Assembly (NCBI GenBank): GCA_002431805.1
Contig: DJEE01000085.1
Span: 3,462 to 22,641 of the forward strand
Length of the DNA: 19,180 nt
Direction of reading: 5' to 3'
Source: Eggerthellaceae bacterium UBA5906
GTDB lineage: Bacteria > Actinomycetota > Coriobacteriia > Coriobacteriales > Eggerthellaceae
Under the pieces are notes generated by a model. That model was not told the DNA's origin and searched no databases. It saw only the letters and a list, made by a program, of their open reading frames with translations. Shown here piece by piece: positions 8,545 to 14,295 of this stretch; within the stretch, counting starts at the first letter, position 1, and each line of letters starts with the position of its first letter. The position numbers were made by a program, and so were the translations under genes.

Positions 8545-8575
8545 CGCGGTGCACATGCGAATTAGGCGCACCGCG
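8545..8575 (-). promoter_or_regulatory. Inverted repeat, candidate NikR operator
   Basis: CGCGGTGC (8545-8552) and GCACCGCG (8568-8575) are a perfect 8-bp inverted repeat separated by 15 bp, 20 bp upstream of the start codon of the first gene of the nikR unit. Half-site centres are 23 bp apart; E. coli NikR uses 6-bp halves separated by 16 bp (22 bp apart). The sequence differs from E. coli, so assignment to NikR is by geometry and location only. Confidence 0.45.
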
Positions 8576-8649
8576 GTTGCTTTGTTCTTGTTATGATTCG
8601 GTTATACGGCGAAGATTCAGCAAGGGCAAGAGCGGGTGTGAAAAAATCC

Positions 8650-9096
8650 ATGACTGGTAACAAATACGAGGTCGCACTTGATGAAACGTGGGATTTGTTT
8701 GGCTCGTATATGACGGGCGCGCATGCGGGATTCGTATGCGTCCTCAACTCACACGAACTTTCACCCGAAGCGAAAGGCGCCATCGAAAGCTCTGCACAGG
8801 CGCTTGGATACGGCGAACGCGCGTGCACGTATGTGGCAACCGAGGAACTTGAGGAACATGCGCTGTTCGTGCTGCTTGAAGGGCTTGACCCGTTGTGCCT
8901 GGTGGCAACGGACGGCGCATCGGCCGCCTTGCTGGGGCAAGCGTATCGCTGCAGCGTTCCCACAGGCGGCGCGTGTCGGCTGCTTGGCCGTACGGCCGTG
9001 GCGTTTCTGGACTTCGAGTCGCTGTTGGCAACACCGCGCGACAAACAGATTGCCTGGGCGCTGCTGAAAAAGTTGCCAAAGCTGAACAAGAAATAG
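8650..9096 (+). CDS. Hypothetical protein with uracil-DNA-glycosylase-like C-terminal pattern
   Basis: About 148 residues from ATG 8650 (MTGNKYEVALDETW). An in-frame ATG at 8593 would add 19 residues, but these look non-conserved and overlap a possible -10 (TATACG at 8604-8609). Neither start has a good ribosome site. I do not recognise the family with confidence. The C-terminal half (LFVLLEGLDPLCLVATDGASA, ALLGQAYR, later FESLLATPRDKQIAWALLKKL) follows the pattern of family 4/5 uracil-DNA glycosylases: helix, 'P..vvalG..A...LLG', then 'HPs.ll..p..K...w..L'. His and Pro of that last motif are Phe and Glu here, and the N-terminal GEAPG/ED motif with the iron-sulfur cysteines is absent. Either a degenerate relative or a coincidental match. 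It stands alone, ending 10 bp before a strong hairpin. Confidence 0.75.
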   Translation: MTGNKYEVALDETWDLFGSYMTGAHAGFVCVLNSHELSPEAKGAIESSAQALGYGERACTYVATEELEEHALFVLLEGLDPLCLVATDGASAALLGQAYRCSVPTGGACRLLGRTAVAFLDFESLLATPRDKQIAWALLKKLPKLNKK

Positions 9097-9105
9097 CACC
9101 AACAT

Positions 9106-9138
9106 GACGAAAGGCCGCGGGGGAAGCGGCCTTTCGTC
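9106..9138. terminator. Perfect 13-bp hairpin, terminator in either direction
   Basis: GACGAAAGGCCGC (9106-9118) and GCGGCCTTTCGTC (9126-9138) pair perfectly around a 7-nt loop. The A/T runs lie within the stem base and no long U-tract follows on either strand. It lies 10 bp after the stop of the preceding plus-strand gene and also faces the leftward promoter at 9198-9226. Confidence 0.75.
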
Positions 9139-9192
9139 AGACGAGTGAAACGAGGGGGAAAGAGATGGTGAGAATTTGTTATCTCTAACTGA
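9106..9192 (-). ncRNA. Candidate small RNA with C-rich loops
   Basis: A consensus leftward promoter (9198-9226) predicts a start near 9191. The transcript has no ORF with a ribosome site and reaches the 13-bp hairpin at 9106-9138 after about 53 nt, giving an RNA of about 86 nt. It would carry UUCCCCC twice, once single-stranded (9154-9160) and once as the loop of the terminal hairpin (9119-9125). C-rich loops of this kind are known in Gram-positive small RNAs such as RsaE, where they pair with Shine-Dalgarno sequences. No transcript evidence; the terminal U-tract is weak. Confidence 0.4.
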
Positions 9193-9197
9193 GGATA

Positions 9198-9226
9198 ATA
9201 ATACGGAATTGACTATACTTTGTCAA
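9198..9226 (-). promoter_or_regulatory. Orphan consensus promoter facing left
   Basis: On the minus strand TTGACA (9221-9226), a 17-bp spacer, TATTAT (9198-9203). It is among the best promoter matches in the window, yet no annotated gene starts downstream on that strand; it points at the hairpin at 9106-9138. Confidence 0.65.
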
Positions 9227-9231
9227 GAATA

Positions 9232-9262
9232 ATTTCGAAGGTTGTCCCAAACGCTTCGAAAT
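9232..9262. repeat. Dyad of two TTCGAA palindromes
   Basis: ATTTCGAAG (9232-9240) and CTTCGAAAT (9254-9262) form a perfect 9-bp inverted repeat with a 13-bp spacer. Each arm contains the palindrome TTCGAA, and the two are 21 bp (two helical turns) apart. It sits just upstream of the leftward promoter and may be a regulator-binding site. The rest of 9139-9423 holds the two promoters and the galE leader. Confidence 0.5.
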
Positions 9263-9346
9263 CTGCCTTTTTCGCCTTTTAGGCCATTGCATAAGCGCAC
9301 GTCACATGTTGCTTTCAGACTCTTTACATACGCGACACCTTAAGGC

Positions 9347-9355
9347 TGCTACTAT
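9347..9355 (+). promoter_or_regulatory. Extended -10 promoter of galE
   Basis: TGCTACTAT fits an extended -10 element (TGN plus TACTAT). There is no good -35 at 17 bp. The predicted start near 9362 gives a leader of about 60 nt. The same TGN-TAC-AT form is seen upstream of tRNA-Arg and of the LCP gene. Confidence 0.5.
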
Positions 9356-9398
9356 GAATGCCGTCACACCGCGCATACGCGCGACCACAGGCAAGCAA

Positions 9399-9412
9399 TC
9401 CCATATATGGGA
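9399..9412 (+). repeat. 14-bp palindrome abutting the galE ribosome site
   Basis: TCCCATATATGGGA is a perfect palindrome ending directly in the GAAAGGAG ribosome site of galE. It could be an operator or a small hairpin affecting translation; role unknown. Confidence 0.5.
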
Positions 9413-9423
9413 AAGGAGCTTTT

Positions 9424-10560
9424 ATGGCGAACAAGGGACTGGCAAAGGACCACAAGGACCTGAGCATTCTAGTTACCGGCGGCGCCGGTTTCATTGGCAG
9501 CCACACCTGCGTTGAGCTGATTCAGCAGGGCTATCACGTAATCATCGTTGACGACCTGAGCAACTCCAGCCAGGTTGCCGTTGATCGTATTCGCAAGATC
9601 TGCGGCCTTTCCGCCGATGATGCGCAGCTGCGTTTTTACAAGCAGAACATCCTGGACCGCGAAGCGCTGAGCGCCATCTTCGACGAAAACGACGTTGACG
9701 CCATCATCCACTTCGCCGGTTTTAAAGCCGTTGGCGAAAGCGTGCAAAAGCCGCTTGAGTACTACTGGAACAACATTGCCGGCACGCTTGTACTGTGCGA
9801 CGTTGCGCGCAACCACGGCGTGAAGAACATCGTGTTCTCCAGCAGCGCTACCGTTTACGGCGAGCCCGAGTTCATTCCGATTACCGAAGATTGCCCGAAA
9901 CACGACTGCACCAACCCCTACGGTTGGACGAAGAGCATGCTCGAGCAGGTGCTTACCGACCTGTACGTAGGCGACAACGAGTGGAACGTTGTGCTACTGC
10001 GCTACTTCAACCCCATTGGCGCACACGAAAGCGGCCTGATTGGCGAAGACCCGAAGGGCATCCCGAACAACCTGCTGCCTTACGTTGCGCAGGTTGCCGT
10101 GGGCAAGCTTGCCTGCGTGGGCGTGTTCGGCGATGACTACGACACGCCGGACGGCACGGGCGTGCGCGACTACATTCACGTGGTTGACCTGGCTCGCGGC
10201 CATGTTGCCGCGCTGGATTGGATGGGCGGCAAGGTTGGCACCGGCAAGGCACTGGGCTTGGGCTCCATCGAAGGCGAGGCCGCCGAGGACGGCAGCCGCC
10301 GCGGTGTTGGCATTTTCAACCTGGGCACCGGCAAGGGCTCGAGCGTGCTTGACGTGGTGCATGCGTTCGAGAAGGCGTGCGGCCACAAGATTCCGTACGA
10401 GATCAAGCCGCGCCGTGCAGGAGACGTTGCCACGAACTACGCTGCGTGCGACAAGGCTCGCACGGAGCTTGGCTGGGTTGCGCAGTACGACCTTGACCGC
10501 ATGTGCGCCGACAGCTGGCGTTGGCAGTCGATGAACCCCGACGGCTACGCCACCAAGTAG
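9424..10560 (+). CDS. galE: GalE, UDP-glucose 4-epimerase
   Basis: NAD-dependent epimerase of the extended short-chain dehydrogenase family that interconverts UDP-glucose and UDP-galactose, feeding cell-surface polysaccharide synthesis. The 378-residue protein has the nucleotide-binding GGAGFIGSH (19-27), DDLSNSS after the second strand, HFAGFKAVGESV, the catalytic Ser141 in SSSATVYGEP and Tyr166/Lys170 in YGWTK, then RYFNPIGAHESG and GVRDYIHVVDLA. Compared with E. coli GalE (338 residues) it has about 10 extra N-terminal residues and an insert of about 25 Gly-rich residues between ALDWM and IFNLGTGKG. I chose ATG 9424 because AAAGGAG lies 5 nt upstream; the frame opens further upstream without a ribosome site. 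Monocistronic, closed by a strong terminator. Confidence 0.96.
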   Translation: MANKGLAKDHKDLSILVTGGAGFIGSHTCVELIQQGYHVIIVDDLSNSSQVAVDRIRKICGLSADDAQLRFYKQNILDREALSAIFDENDVDAIIHFAGFKAVGESVQKPLEYYWNNIAGTLVLCDVARNHGVKNIVFSSSATVYGEPEFIPITEDCPKHDCTNPYGWTKSMLEQVLTDLYVGDNEWNVVLLRYFNPIGAHESGLIGEDPKGIPNNLLPYVAQVAVGKLACVGVFGDDYDTPDGTGVRDYIHVVDLARGHVAALDWMGGKVGTGKALGLGSIEGEAAEDGSRRGVGIFNLGTGKGSSVLDVVHAFEKACGHKIPYEIKPRRAGDVATNYAACDKARTELGWVAQYDLDRMCADSWRWQSMNPDGYATK

Positions 10561-10583
10561 TGCAACGCTCATAGTTAGATGCA

Positions 10584-10619
10584 ATGGCCCCGCAGGATAG
10601 TTGCGGGGCCATCTTTTTT
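10584..10619 (+). terminator. Intrinsic terminator of galE
   Basis: ATGGCCCCGCA (10584-10594) pairs perfectly with TGCGGGGCCAT (10602-10612) around a 7-nt loop, followed by CTTTTTTG. Confidence 0.95.
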
Positions 10620-10677
10620 GCCTTTAGACGACACGTTCAACGGATAAGCCGCCGAGATACGACGCGCCACCATATGC

Positions 10678-10713
10678 AAGAAGGGGAAACGCTTTCGTGC
10701 GCTTCCCCTTCTT
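10678..10713 (-). terminator. Terminator-like hairpin after the LCP gene
   Basis: AAGAAGGGGAA (10678-10688) pairs with TTCCCCTTCTT (10703-10713); after one mismatch the stem continues with CGC/GCG. It begins about 10 bp past the LCP stop on the minus strand. No U-run follows on that strand. Confidence 0.65.
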
Positions 10714-10723
10714 CGGTCTGATG

Positions 10724-12247
10724 TTAGTAAGCAGTGCCTACAGTACCTGTGGTTGTGCCGGTTGAGCCGCCCGTTGACGCGCCGCCTACGCCTGTGTCGG
10801 CATAGCCGCCAGACGATGCACCGCCTGTGCCGGTTGCCGGCGCTTGCGAGTACGAGGAATCGGTGTAGCCATAGCCGCCCGAAGAGCTTCCGCCCGTACT
10901 GTCGTAGCCGCTGCTATACGAACCGCTATTCGACGTTGTTCCGCTGTAGGAATACGTCGAGGTGCCGTAGTCATTGCCGGAATACGTTCCACCGTAAGAG
11001 GAATCGTAGTCGTTGCCTGCATGGGAGGAAGTACCCGAGGTCGATGTGCCGTCCGAGCTAGACTGCGCCGAGTACTTTTGCGCAAGCTTGCTGGTGGTTC
11101 CAACAATGCCGCTAGGGTCTTCCCCTTCTTCCACTACCTTCATCATTTCGGCGAGCTTGTCTTCATCGGCAAAAACGTACGACACGCCGTCAACGTAGCC
11201 CGTAATGGAAGGTAGCATGGCGGAGTAGATGGTTAGGTCGCCGCCGTCTTTGAACTGCTGCGCCAGCGAAATGATGTCGGACACCTTCATGTCGGTGGTA
11301 ACGCATTGCGCAGCCGCCTGGATAACACCGGGCATCTCCGTTACGGGAAGCGCGAGCACTTTGTCCACCAGCGCTTCAATCAGCTTGCGCTGATTTGCGG
11401 TGCGCGTGAAGTCTCCATCAACATAGGCGCGGCTACGCGCGAACGTCAGCGCTTCGTTGCCGTCAAGATGCTGCAAGCCAGGCTCGATGACAACATGCTC
11501 CCAATCGGGGTTGTCCCTGGTGCCGTCTGCATCCGGGTCGTCAACGCGTTCGTCAACTTGCACGTCAACGCCGCCAACCGCGTCCACAAGATCAATCAGG
11601 GCGTTAAAGTTCACTTCCGCGTAATGGGAAATGCCCACACCCGTAAGCTGCGACGCCTCGCGAATGGTTGCCGCCGCGCCACCATAGTTATAGGCGGCGT
11701 TGAACTTGTTCGTTCCGTAACCGTCGATGTCGATCATGGTGTCGCGAGGAATGGAAACGAGCGTGGCTTGATTCGTAGTGGGGTCAATGCGCACAACGAT
11801 GTTGGTATCGGAGCGAGCGCCGTCCTCATCGTAGCCCTCGCGTTTATCTGAACCGATTAGCAGCATATAAAACGGCTCGTCGAAACTAGTGGTTTTGGTA
11901 AGCTGATCTTGGATGTCCGCAAGCTCTTCCTGCGACTTATCGCCCGAATTCAGCTGCGTATTCACGTTGTTGAACCAAACGGCGAACGCGGTGCCGCAGC
12001 CGATAAGGGCAACAACCAATGCGCAGCACACGCCGATGGCAATTTTCTTGCCGCGACTTGACTTGCGCGCCGTCCGCGTTGCGTATTGCGGATTAGAGCG
12101 AGAATACTGAGACGCGCCCGCTTGATTGCGGAACGCGTTATTTGCGCCCGGCCCCTGAGAACCGGGGGTGTATGCAGGGCGATACCCTGTCGATTGAGAA
12201 TTCTGCGGCATAGGCGCCTGGGGTTGGCGGTTCTTCTTGAATGCCAT
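10724..12247 (-). CDS. LCP-family (LytR-CpsA-Psr) glycopolymer transferase with Ser/Gly/Tyr-rich tail
   Basis: Membrane-anchored enzyme family that attaches wall glycopolymers (teichoic-acid-like or capsular) to peptidoglycan from lipid-linked precursors. In the 507-residue protein: a cytoplasmic Gln/Pro/Asn-rich head (1-65), one transmembrane helix (about 69-92), and an extracellular LCP domain (about 123-310). The domain carries the expected pyrophosphate-contacting residues: SDTNI with Asp147, IPRDT with Arg168/Asp169, ARSR with Arg271/Arg273, and Arg282. A low-complexity tail of about 115 residues (393-507), rich in Ser, Gly, Thr and Tyr, follows and is unusual for the family. ATG 12245-12247 has GAGGAG 6 nt upstream. 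It stands alone, with its own leader and 3' hairpin. Family certain, polymer substrate unknown. Confidence 0.95.
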   Translation of the reverse strand: MAFKKNRQPQAPMPQNSQSTGYRPAYTPGSQGPGANNAFRNQAGASQYSRSNPQYATRTARKSSRGKKIAIGVCCALVVALIGCGTAFAVWFNNVNTQLNSGDKSQEELADIQDQLTKTTSFDEPFYMLLIGSDKREGYDEDGARSDTNIVVRIDPTTNQATLVSIPRDTMIDIDGYGTNKFNAAYNYGGAAATIREASQLTGVGISHYAEVNFNALIDLVDAVGGVDVQVDERVDDPDADGTRDNPDWEHVVIEPGLQHLDGNEALTFARSRAYVDGDFTRTANQRKLIEALVDKVLALPVTEMPGVIQAAAQCVTTDMKVSDIISLAQQFKDGGDLTIYSAMLPSITGYVDGVSYVFADEDKLAEMMKVVEEGEDPSGIVGTTSKLAQKYSAQSSSDGTSTSGTSSHAGNDYDSSYGGTYSGNDYGTSTYSYSGTTSNSGSYSSGYDSTGGSSSGGYGYTDSSYSQAPATGTGGASSGGYADTGVGGASTGGSTGTTTGTVGTAY

Positions 12248-12416
12248 GCAATCTCCTCACGGCTATAGCGCTCGGGCGTAGGCTTGTCTGCCGTACCGCA
12301 CAGATTCCACGCGGTCTCCCCGCCGACATGGTGCCCACACAGCCCGAACCTTTTATGTACATCAACCGGTGTTGTGACGAACGCCCATCGCGAACGCGCA
12401 CTACAAACCAGGGTGC

Positions 12417-12425
12417 ATTGTATCA
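12417..12425 (-). promoter_or_regulatory. Extended -10 promoter of the LCP gene
   Basis: On the minus strand TGATACAAT, an extended -10; the -35 region is poor. Predicted start near 12410. Confidence 0.5.
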
Positions 12426-12559
12426 TCGTTAGAAACCAGCCCATAAAAACGGCACGTCATGCGCCTATTGCCTTCACGTTATATACGAAAAATCACGACG
12501 TTTGTTTAATTCCGAGCAATTCACTTAATTTTGCGAATTCAGCGAAACGTAATCGCTGG

Positions 12560-12577
12560 GTTACAGCATGTTGTAAC
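12560..12577. promoter_or_regulatory. Near-perfect 18-bp palindrome, candidate XRE operator
   Basis: GTTACAGCATGTTGTAAC matches its own reverse complement at 16 of 18 positions. It lies 21 bp upstream of the putative XRE start codon, a typical place for autoregulation by a small HTH protein. Binding by this protein is inferred. Confidence 0.5.
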
Positions 12578-12598
12578 AGCCACGTTACGCTCAAGCAC

Positions 12599-12919
12599 AT
12601 GCAGCAACGTTCCCCACATAGCAACCCACTTTACGACGCGTCTTTCGACCCGCCGTCTCTTGCAGAGATGCTTGGAAGGAACGTGAAGGCGCTTCGCAAA
12701 AAGGAGCGCATCACCAAAACGCGCTTTTCCGCCATGCTTGGCATCGGCCGTCCGCTTTTGAACAAAATAGAGAACGGAACCGCGAATGTGCGTTTGTCGC
12801 TGGTTGAGGAGCTTGCTTCAGCGCTTGATACCACGCCCGAATACCTGCTGTTCGGGAAAGACGACGTTTTAAGGCAGCCCCCAGCCCTGCCCCAGCCTTC
12901 CGCAACGTGGCCGCTTTAG
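12599..12919 (+). CDS. XRE-family helix-turn-helix regulator
   Basis: Small DNA-binding protein, 106 residues from ATG 12599. An HTH-3 domain spans about 25-85 (MLGRNVKALRKKERITKTRF, SAMLGIGRPLLNKIENG, then LVEELASALDTTPEYLLFG), the layout of Cro/CI-type and SinR-like repressors. The C-terminus is a short Pro/Gln-rich tail ending in WPL, with no effector domain. The start is uncertain: the frame is open much further upstream, and no clear ribosome site precedes ATG 12599 or the internal ATG at 12668. Both starts keep the HTH. It is followed by the tRNA-Gly promoter. Target unknown; the palindrome just upstream suggests self-control. Confidence 0.85.
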   Translation: MQQRSPHSNPLYDASFDPPSLAEMLGRNVKALRKKERITKTRFSAMLGIGRPLLNKIENGTANVRLSLVEELASALDTTPEYLLFGKDDVLRQPPALPQPSATWPL

Positions 12920-12970
12920 AAGATTTCGGCGCGTTTTCTATCTGTTAGCTTGTTCTGCAGCATTTTGGGA

Positions 12971-12976
12971 TATAAT
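12971..12976 (+). promoter_or_regulatory. -10 element of tRNA-Gly promoter
   Basis: A perfect TATAAT. The best -35 candidates (GCTTGT at 17 bp or TTGTTC at 15 bp) are imperfect. It is about 40 bp before the mature tRNA. Confidence 0.65.
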
Positions 12977-13015
12977 GCCCACACGGTTTGGCAAGGAGCG
13001 CCAGCCGAAACGCAT

Positions 13016-13090
13016 GCGGGTGTCGCCAAGTGGTAAGGCACGAGCTTCCCAAGCTCGCATTCGCGGGTTCGAGTCCCGTCACCCGCTCCA
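13016..13090 (+). tRNA. tRNA-Gly (anticodon CCC)
   Basis: A 75-nt cloverleaf including encoded CCA. Acceptor GCGGGTG pairs with CACCCGC, discriminator T, then CCA. Anticodon stem CGAGC/GCTCG encloses TTCCCAA, giving anticodon CCC, which reads GGG. T-arm GCGGG-TTCGAGT-CCCGT. Its last 21 nt and the following bases are repeated at 13260-13293. Confidence 0.97.
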
Positions 13091-13293
13091 TTTGTTGAGT
13101 CGCTGCGATGTTTAACTAGCATTGCGGTTAAGGAACGGACCCGAACAGGGACGAGAACCGATGAGGTGGTTTCGCGTTAAGAAAACGTGCCCGTGGCACG
13201 TTTTTAGCGAAACGCCCGAAGGCGCTTGCGCCGAGGGGTGCGGTTTTCGAAGAAAACCGCGAGTCCCGTCACCCGCTCCATTTTGTTGAGTCG
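13070..13293 (+). repeat. Direct repeat of the tRNA-Gly 3' end flanking a 166-bp insert
   Basis: The 24 nt from the T-loop through CCATTT (13070-13093) recur exactly at 13260-13283, and both copies continue with GTTGAGTCG, the second after one extra T. The total match is 33 nt apart from that T. Such a tRNA 3'-end duplication is the classic footprint of integrase recombination (attL/attR). The space between is too small for an integrase gene and holds no ORF, only hairpins, so this may be a deleted element or a tandem-duplication scar. Confidence 0.75.
13169..13260 (+). ncRNA. Three consecutive hairpins after tRNA-Gly (structured RNA or element remnant)
   Basis: Hairpin 1 (13169-13213): GTTTCGC/GCGAAAC outer stem plus a 10-bp AAAACGTGCC/GGCACGTTTT inner stem; the inner part with its T-run resembles an intrinsic terminator. 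Hairpin 2 (13221-13232): GGCGC-TT-GCGCC. Hairpin 3 (13240-13260): GCGGTTTTC-GAA-GAAAACCGC, directly abutting the second tRNA-end repeat. The region is likely co-transcribed with the tRNA. No known RNA family recognised. Confidence 0.5.
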
Positions 13294-13320
13294 ACGACGA
13301 CCTTTTTGGTCGTCGTTTTT
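13294..13320 (+). terminator. Intrinsic terminator downstream of the second tRNA-end repeat
   Basis: ACGACGACC (13294-13302) pairs with GGTCGTCGT (13308-13316) around TTTTT and ends in a T-run (13316-13320). It directly follows the second repeat copy, so it was probably the original tRNA-Gly terminator before the duplication. Confidence 0.9.
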
Positions 13321-13341
13321 GCTATACGGGAGGAGTCTTTA

Positions 13342-14007
13342 ATGACTAGTGAACATCCCACGTTTGACACCTTTGTTTTCGACCTTGACGGAACGCTGCT
13401 TGATACTATCCCTGACCTGATTGCGGTTACGAACAAAACGCTTGAGCACTTCGGATGTCCCACGCACACCGACGAGGAAATCCTAAGCTACGTTGGCGAC
13501 GGCGCGCAGCGCTTAATCTACCGCGCAATGCCCGAAGGAACCTCTGACGACACATGCGCTAAAGCGCTTGCGCATTGGAAGGCGCTGTACCCAAAGATTG
13601 GCCTTGAACTCACCAAGCCGTACGCGAATATGCCCGAGGCACTTACGCAGCTGAAAGCCCGCGGCTGCAAGCTTGCCGTGCTGTCGAACAAATACGAAGG
13701 CGGCGTAAAGGACGTTATCCCGAAATACCTGCCGAACTTGTTCGATGTGCTGCACGGCGAATGCGAGGAAATTCCCCGTAAACCCGATCCCACCGGCCTG
13801 CTGCGCACTATTCGCGAGCTGGGGTCAACCCCTGAGCGCACGGCATACGTAGGCGATTCGGCAGGCGACATCCGCGTTGCGCAAAACGCAGGCACGTTTG
13901 CCATCGGCGTTGATTGGGGCTACAACCCTGTCAGCACGCTGCAAAGCGCCGGCGCAGACGTGATTCTGTCGAACGCAACGGAGCTACTGCAGTTCGCACA
14001 GGTTTAA
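13342..14007 (+). CDS. HAD-IA phosphatase, phosphoglycolate-phosphatase-like
   Basis: Soluble phosphatase of 221 residues. All HAD motifs are visible: nucleophile Asp14 and acid/base Asp16 in FDLDGTLLDT, motif II Ser115 in LAVLSNK, motif III Lys147 in RKPDP, motif IV VGDSAGDI with Asp172 and Asp176. An alpha-helical cap (about 22-90) marks subfamily IA, which includes phosphoglycolate phosphatase (Gph) and PpaX-like enzymes; the exact substrate cannot be told. The start ATG 13342 follows GGGAGGAG by 6 nt. It begins 21 bp after a strong terminator and no clear promoter is visible, so its own promoter or read-through from the tRNA is unresolved. Confidence 0.93.
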   Translation: MTSEHPTFDTFVFDLDGTLLDTIPDLIAVTNKTLEHFGCPTHTDEEILSYVGDGAQRLIYRAMPEGTSDDTCAKALAHWKALYPKIGLELTKPYANMPEALTQLKARGCKLAVLSNKYEGGVKDVIPKYLPNLFDVLHGECEEIPRKPDPTGLLRTIRELGSTPERTAYVGDSAGDIRVAQNAGTFAIGVDWGYNPVSTLQSAGADVILSNATELLQFAQV

Positions 14008-14038
14008 ACGCCCCACGCAAACCCTTTTGCGACGCAAA

Positions 14039-14075
14039 GCAAAGCCGGCACCGCAACCTGCGATACCGGCTTTGC
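14039..14075 (+). terminator. Hairpin after the HAD phosphatase
   Basis: GCAAAGCCGG (14039-14048) and CCGGCTTTGC (14066-14075), perfect 10-bp stem with a 17-nt loop, about 30 bp past the stop; no U-run beyond the stem. Confidence 0.65.
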
Positions 14076-14123
14076 GCACAACCCGTGTTGACGTGGCGCC
14101 CAGCGCCTATACATTCCGTTTAA

Positions 14124-14132
14124 TGCTACAAT
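14124..14132 (+). promoter_or_regulatory. Extended -10 promoter of tRNA-Arg
   Basis: TGCTACAAT, an extended -10 placed 9 bp before the tRNA. No good -35 is visible. Confidence 0.5.
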
Positions 14133-14141
14133 GACGAACAC

Positions 14142-14217
14142 GCCTCAGTAGCTCAGGGGATAGAGCACCGCTCTCCTAAAGCGGGTGTCGTACGTTCGAA
14201 TCGTATCTGGGGCACCA
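14142..14217 (+). tRNA. tRNA-Arg (anticodon CCT)
   Basis: A 76-nt cloverleaf with encoded CCA. Acceptor GCCTCAG pairs with CTGGGGC, discriminator A. Anticodon stem CCGCT/AGCGG encloses CTCCTAA, giving anticodon CCT, which reads AGG. The T-loop is TTCGAAT. Confidence 0.97.
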
Positions 14218-14226
14218 TGAAACACC

Positions 14227-14256
14227 AGGTCATCGGCTTGCGCCGGTGGCCTTTTT
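14227..14256 (+). terminator. Intrinsic terminator of tRNA-Arg
   Basis: AGGTCATCGGC (14227-14237) pairs with GCCGGTGGCCT (14242-14252, two G-U pairs) around a TTGC loop, and a T-run follows. Confidence 0.9.
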
Positions 14257-14295
14257 GCTTCTTGAGTTATGCTTCTCCAAAATACGAGAGTGCAT

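Larger units (their letters stand above)
12248..12598. other. Divergent intergenic region of LCP and XRE genes
   Basis: About 350 bp without a supported gene. Apparent frames crossing it lack ribosome sites and recognisable domains. It holds the LCP promoter (12417-12425), a leader of roughly 160 nt for the LCP mRNA with no RNA family that I can recognise, and an AT-rich portion (about 12465-12560) leading to the palindrome before the XRE gene. Confidence 0.6.

Noticed and set aside
8761..9105. 114-codon minus-strand ORF downstream of the orphan promoter
   Set aside because: It begins beyond the 13-bp hairpin, has no ribosome site, and is antisense to the plus-strand UDG-like gene; its composition is Arg/Gln/Cys-rich and domain-free.
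12284..12598. N-terminal extension of the XRE regulator to 211 residues
   Set aside because: The extra 105 codons cross the LCP promoter and leader and the palindrome, contain no domain, and have no ribosome site.
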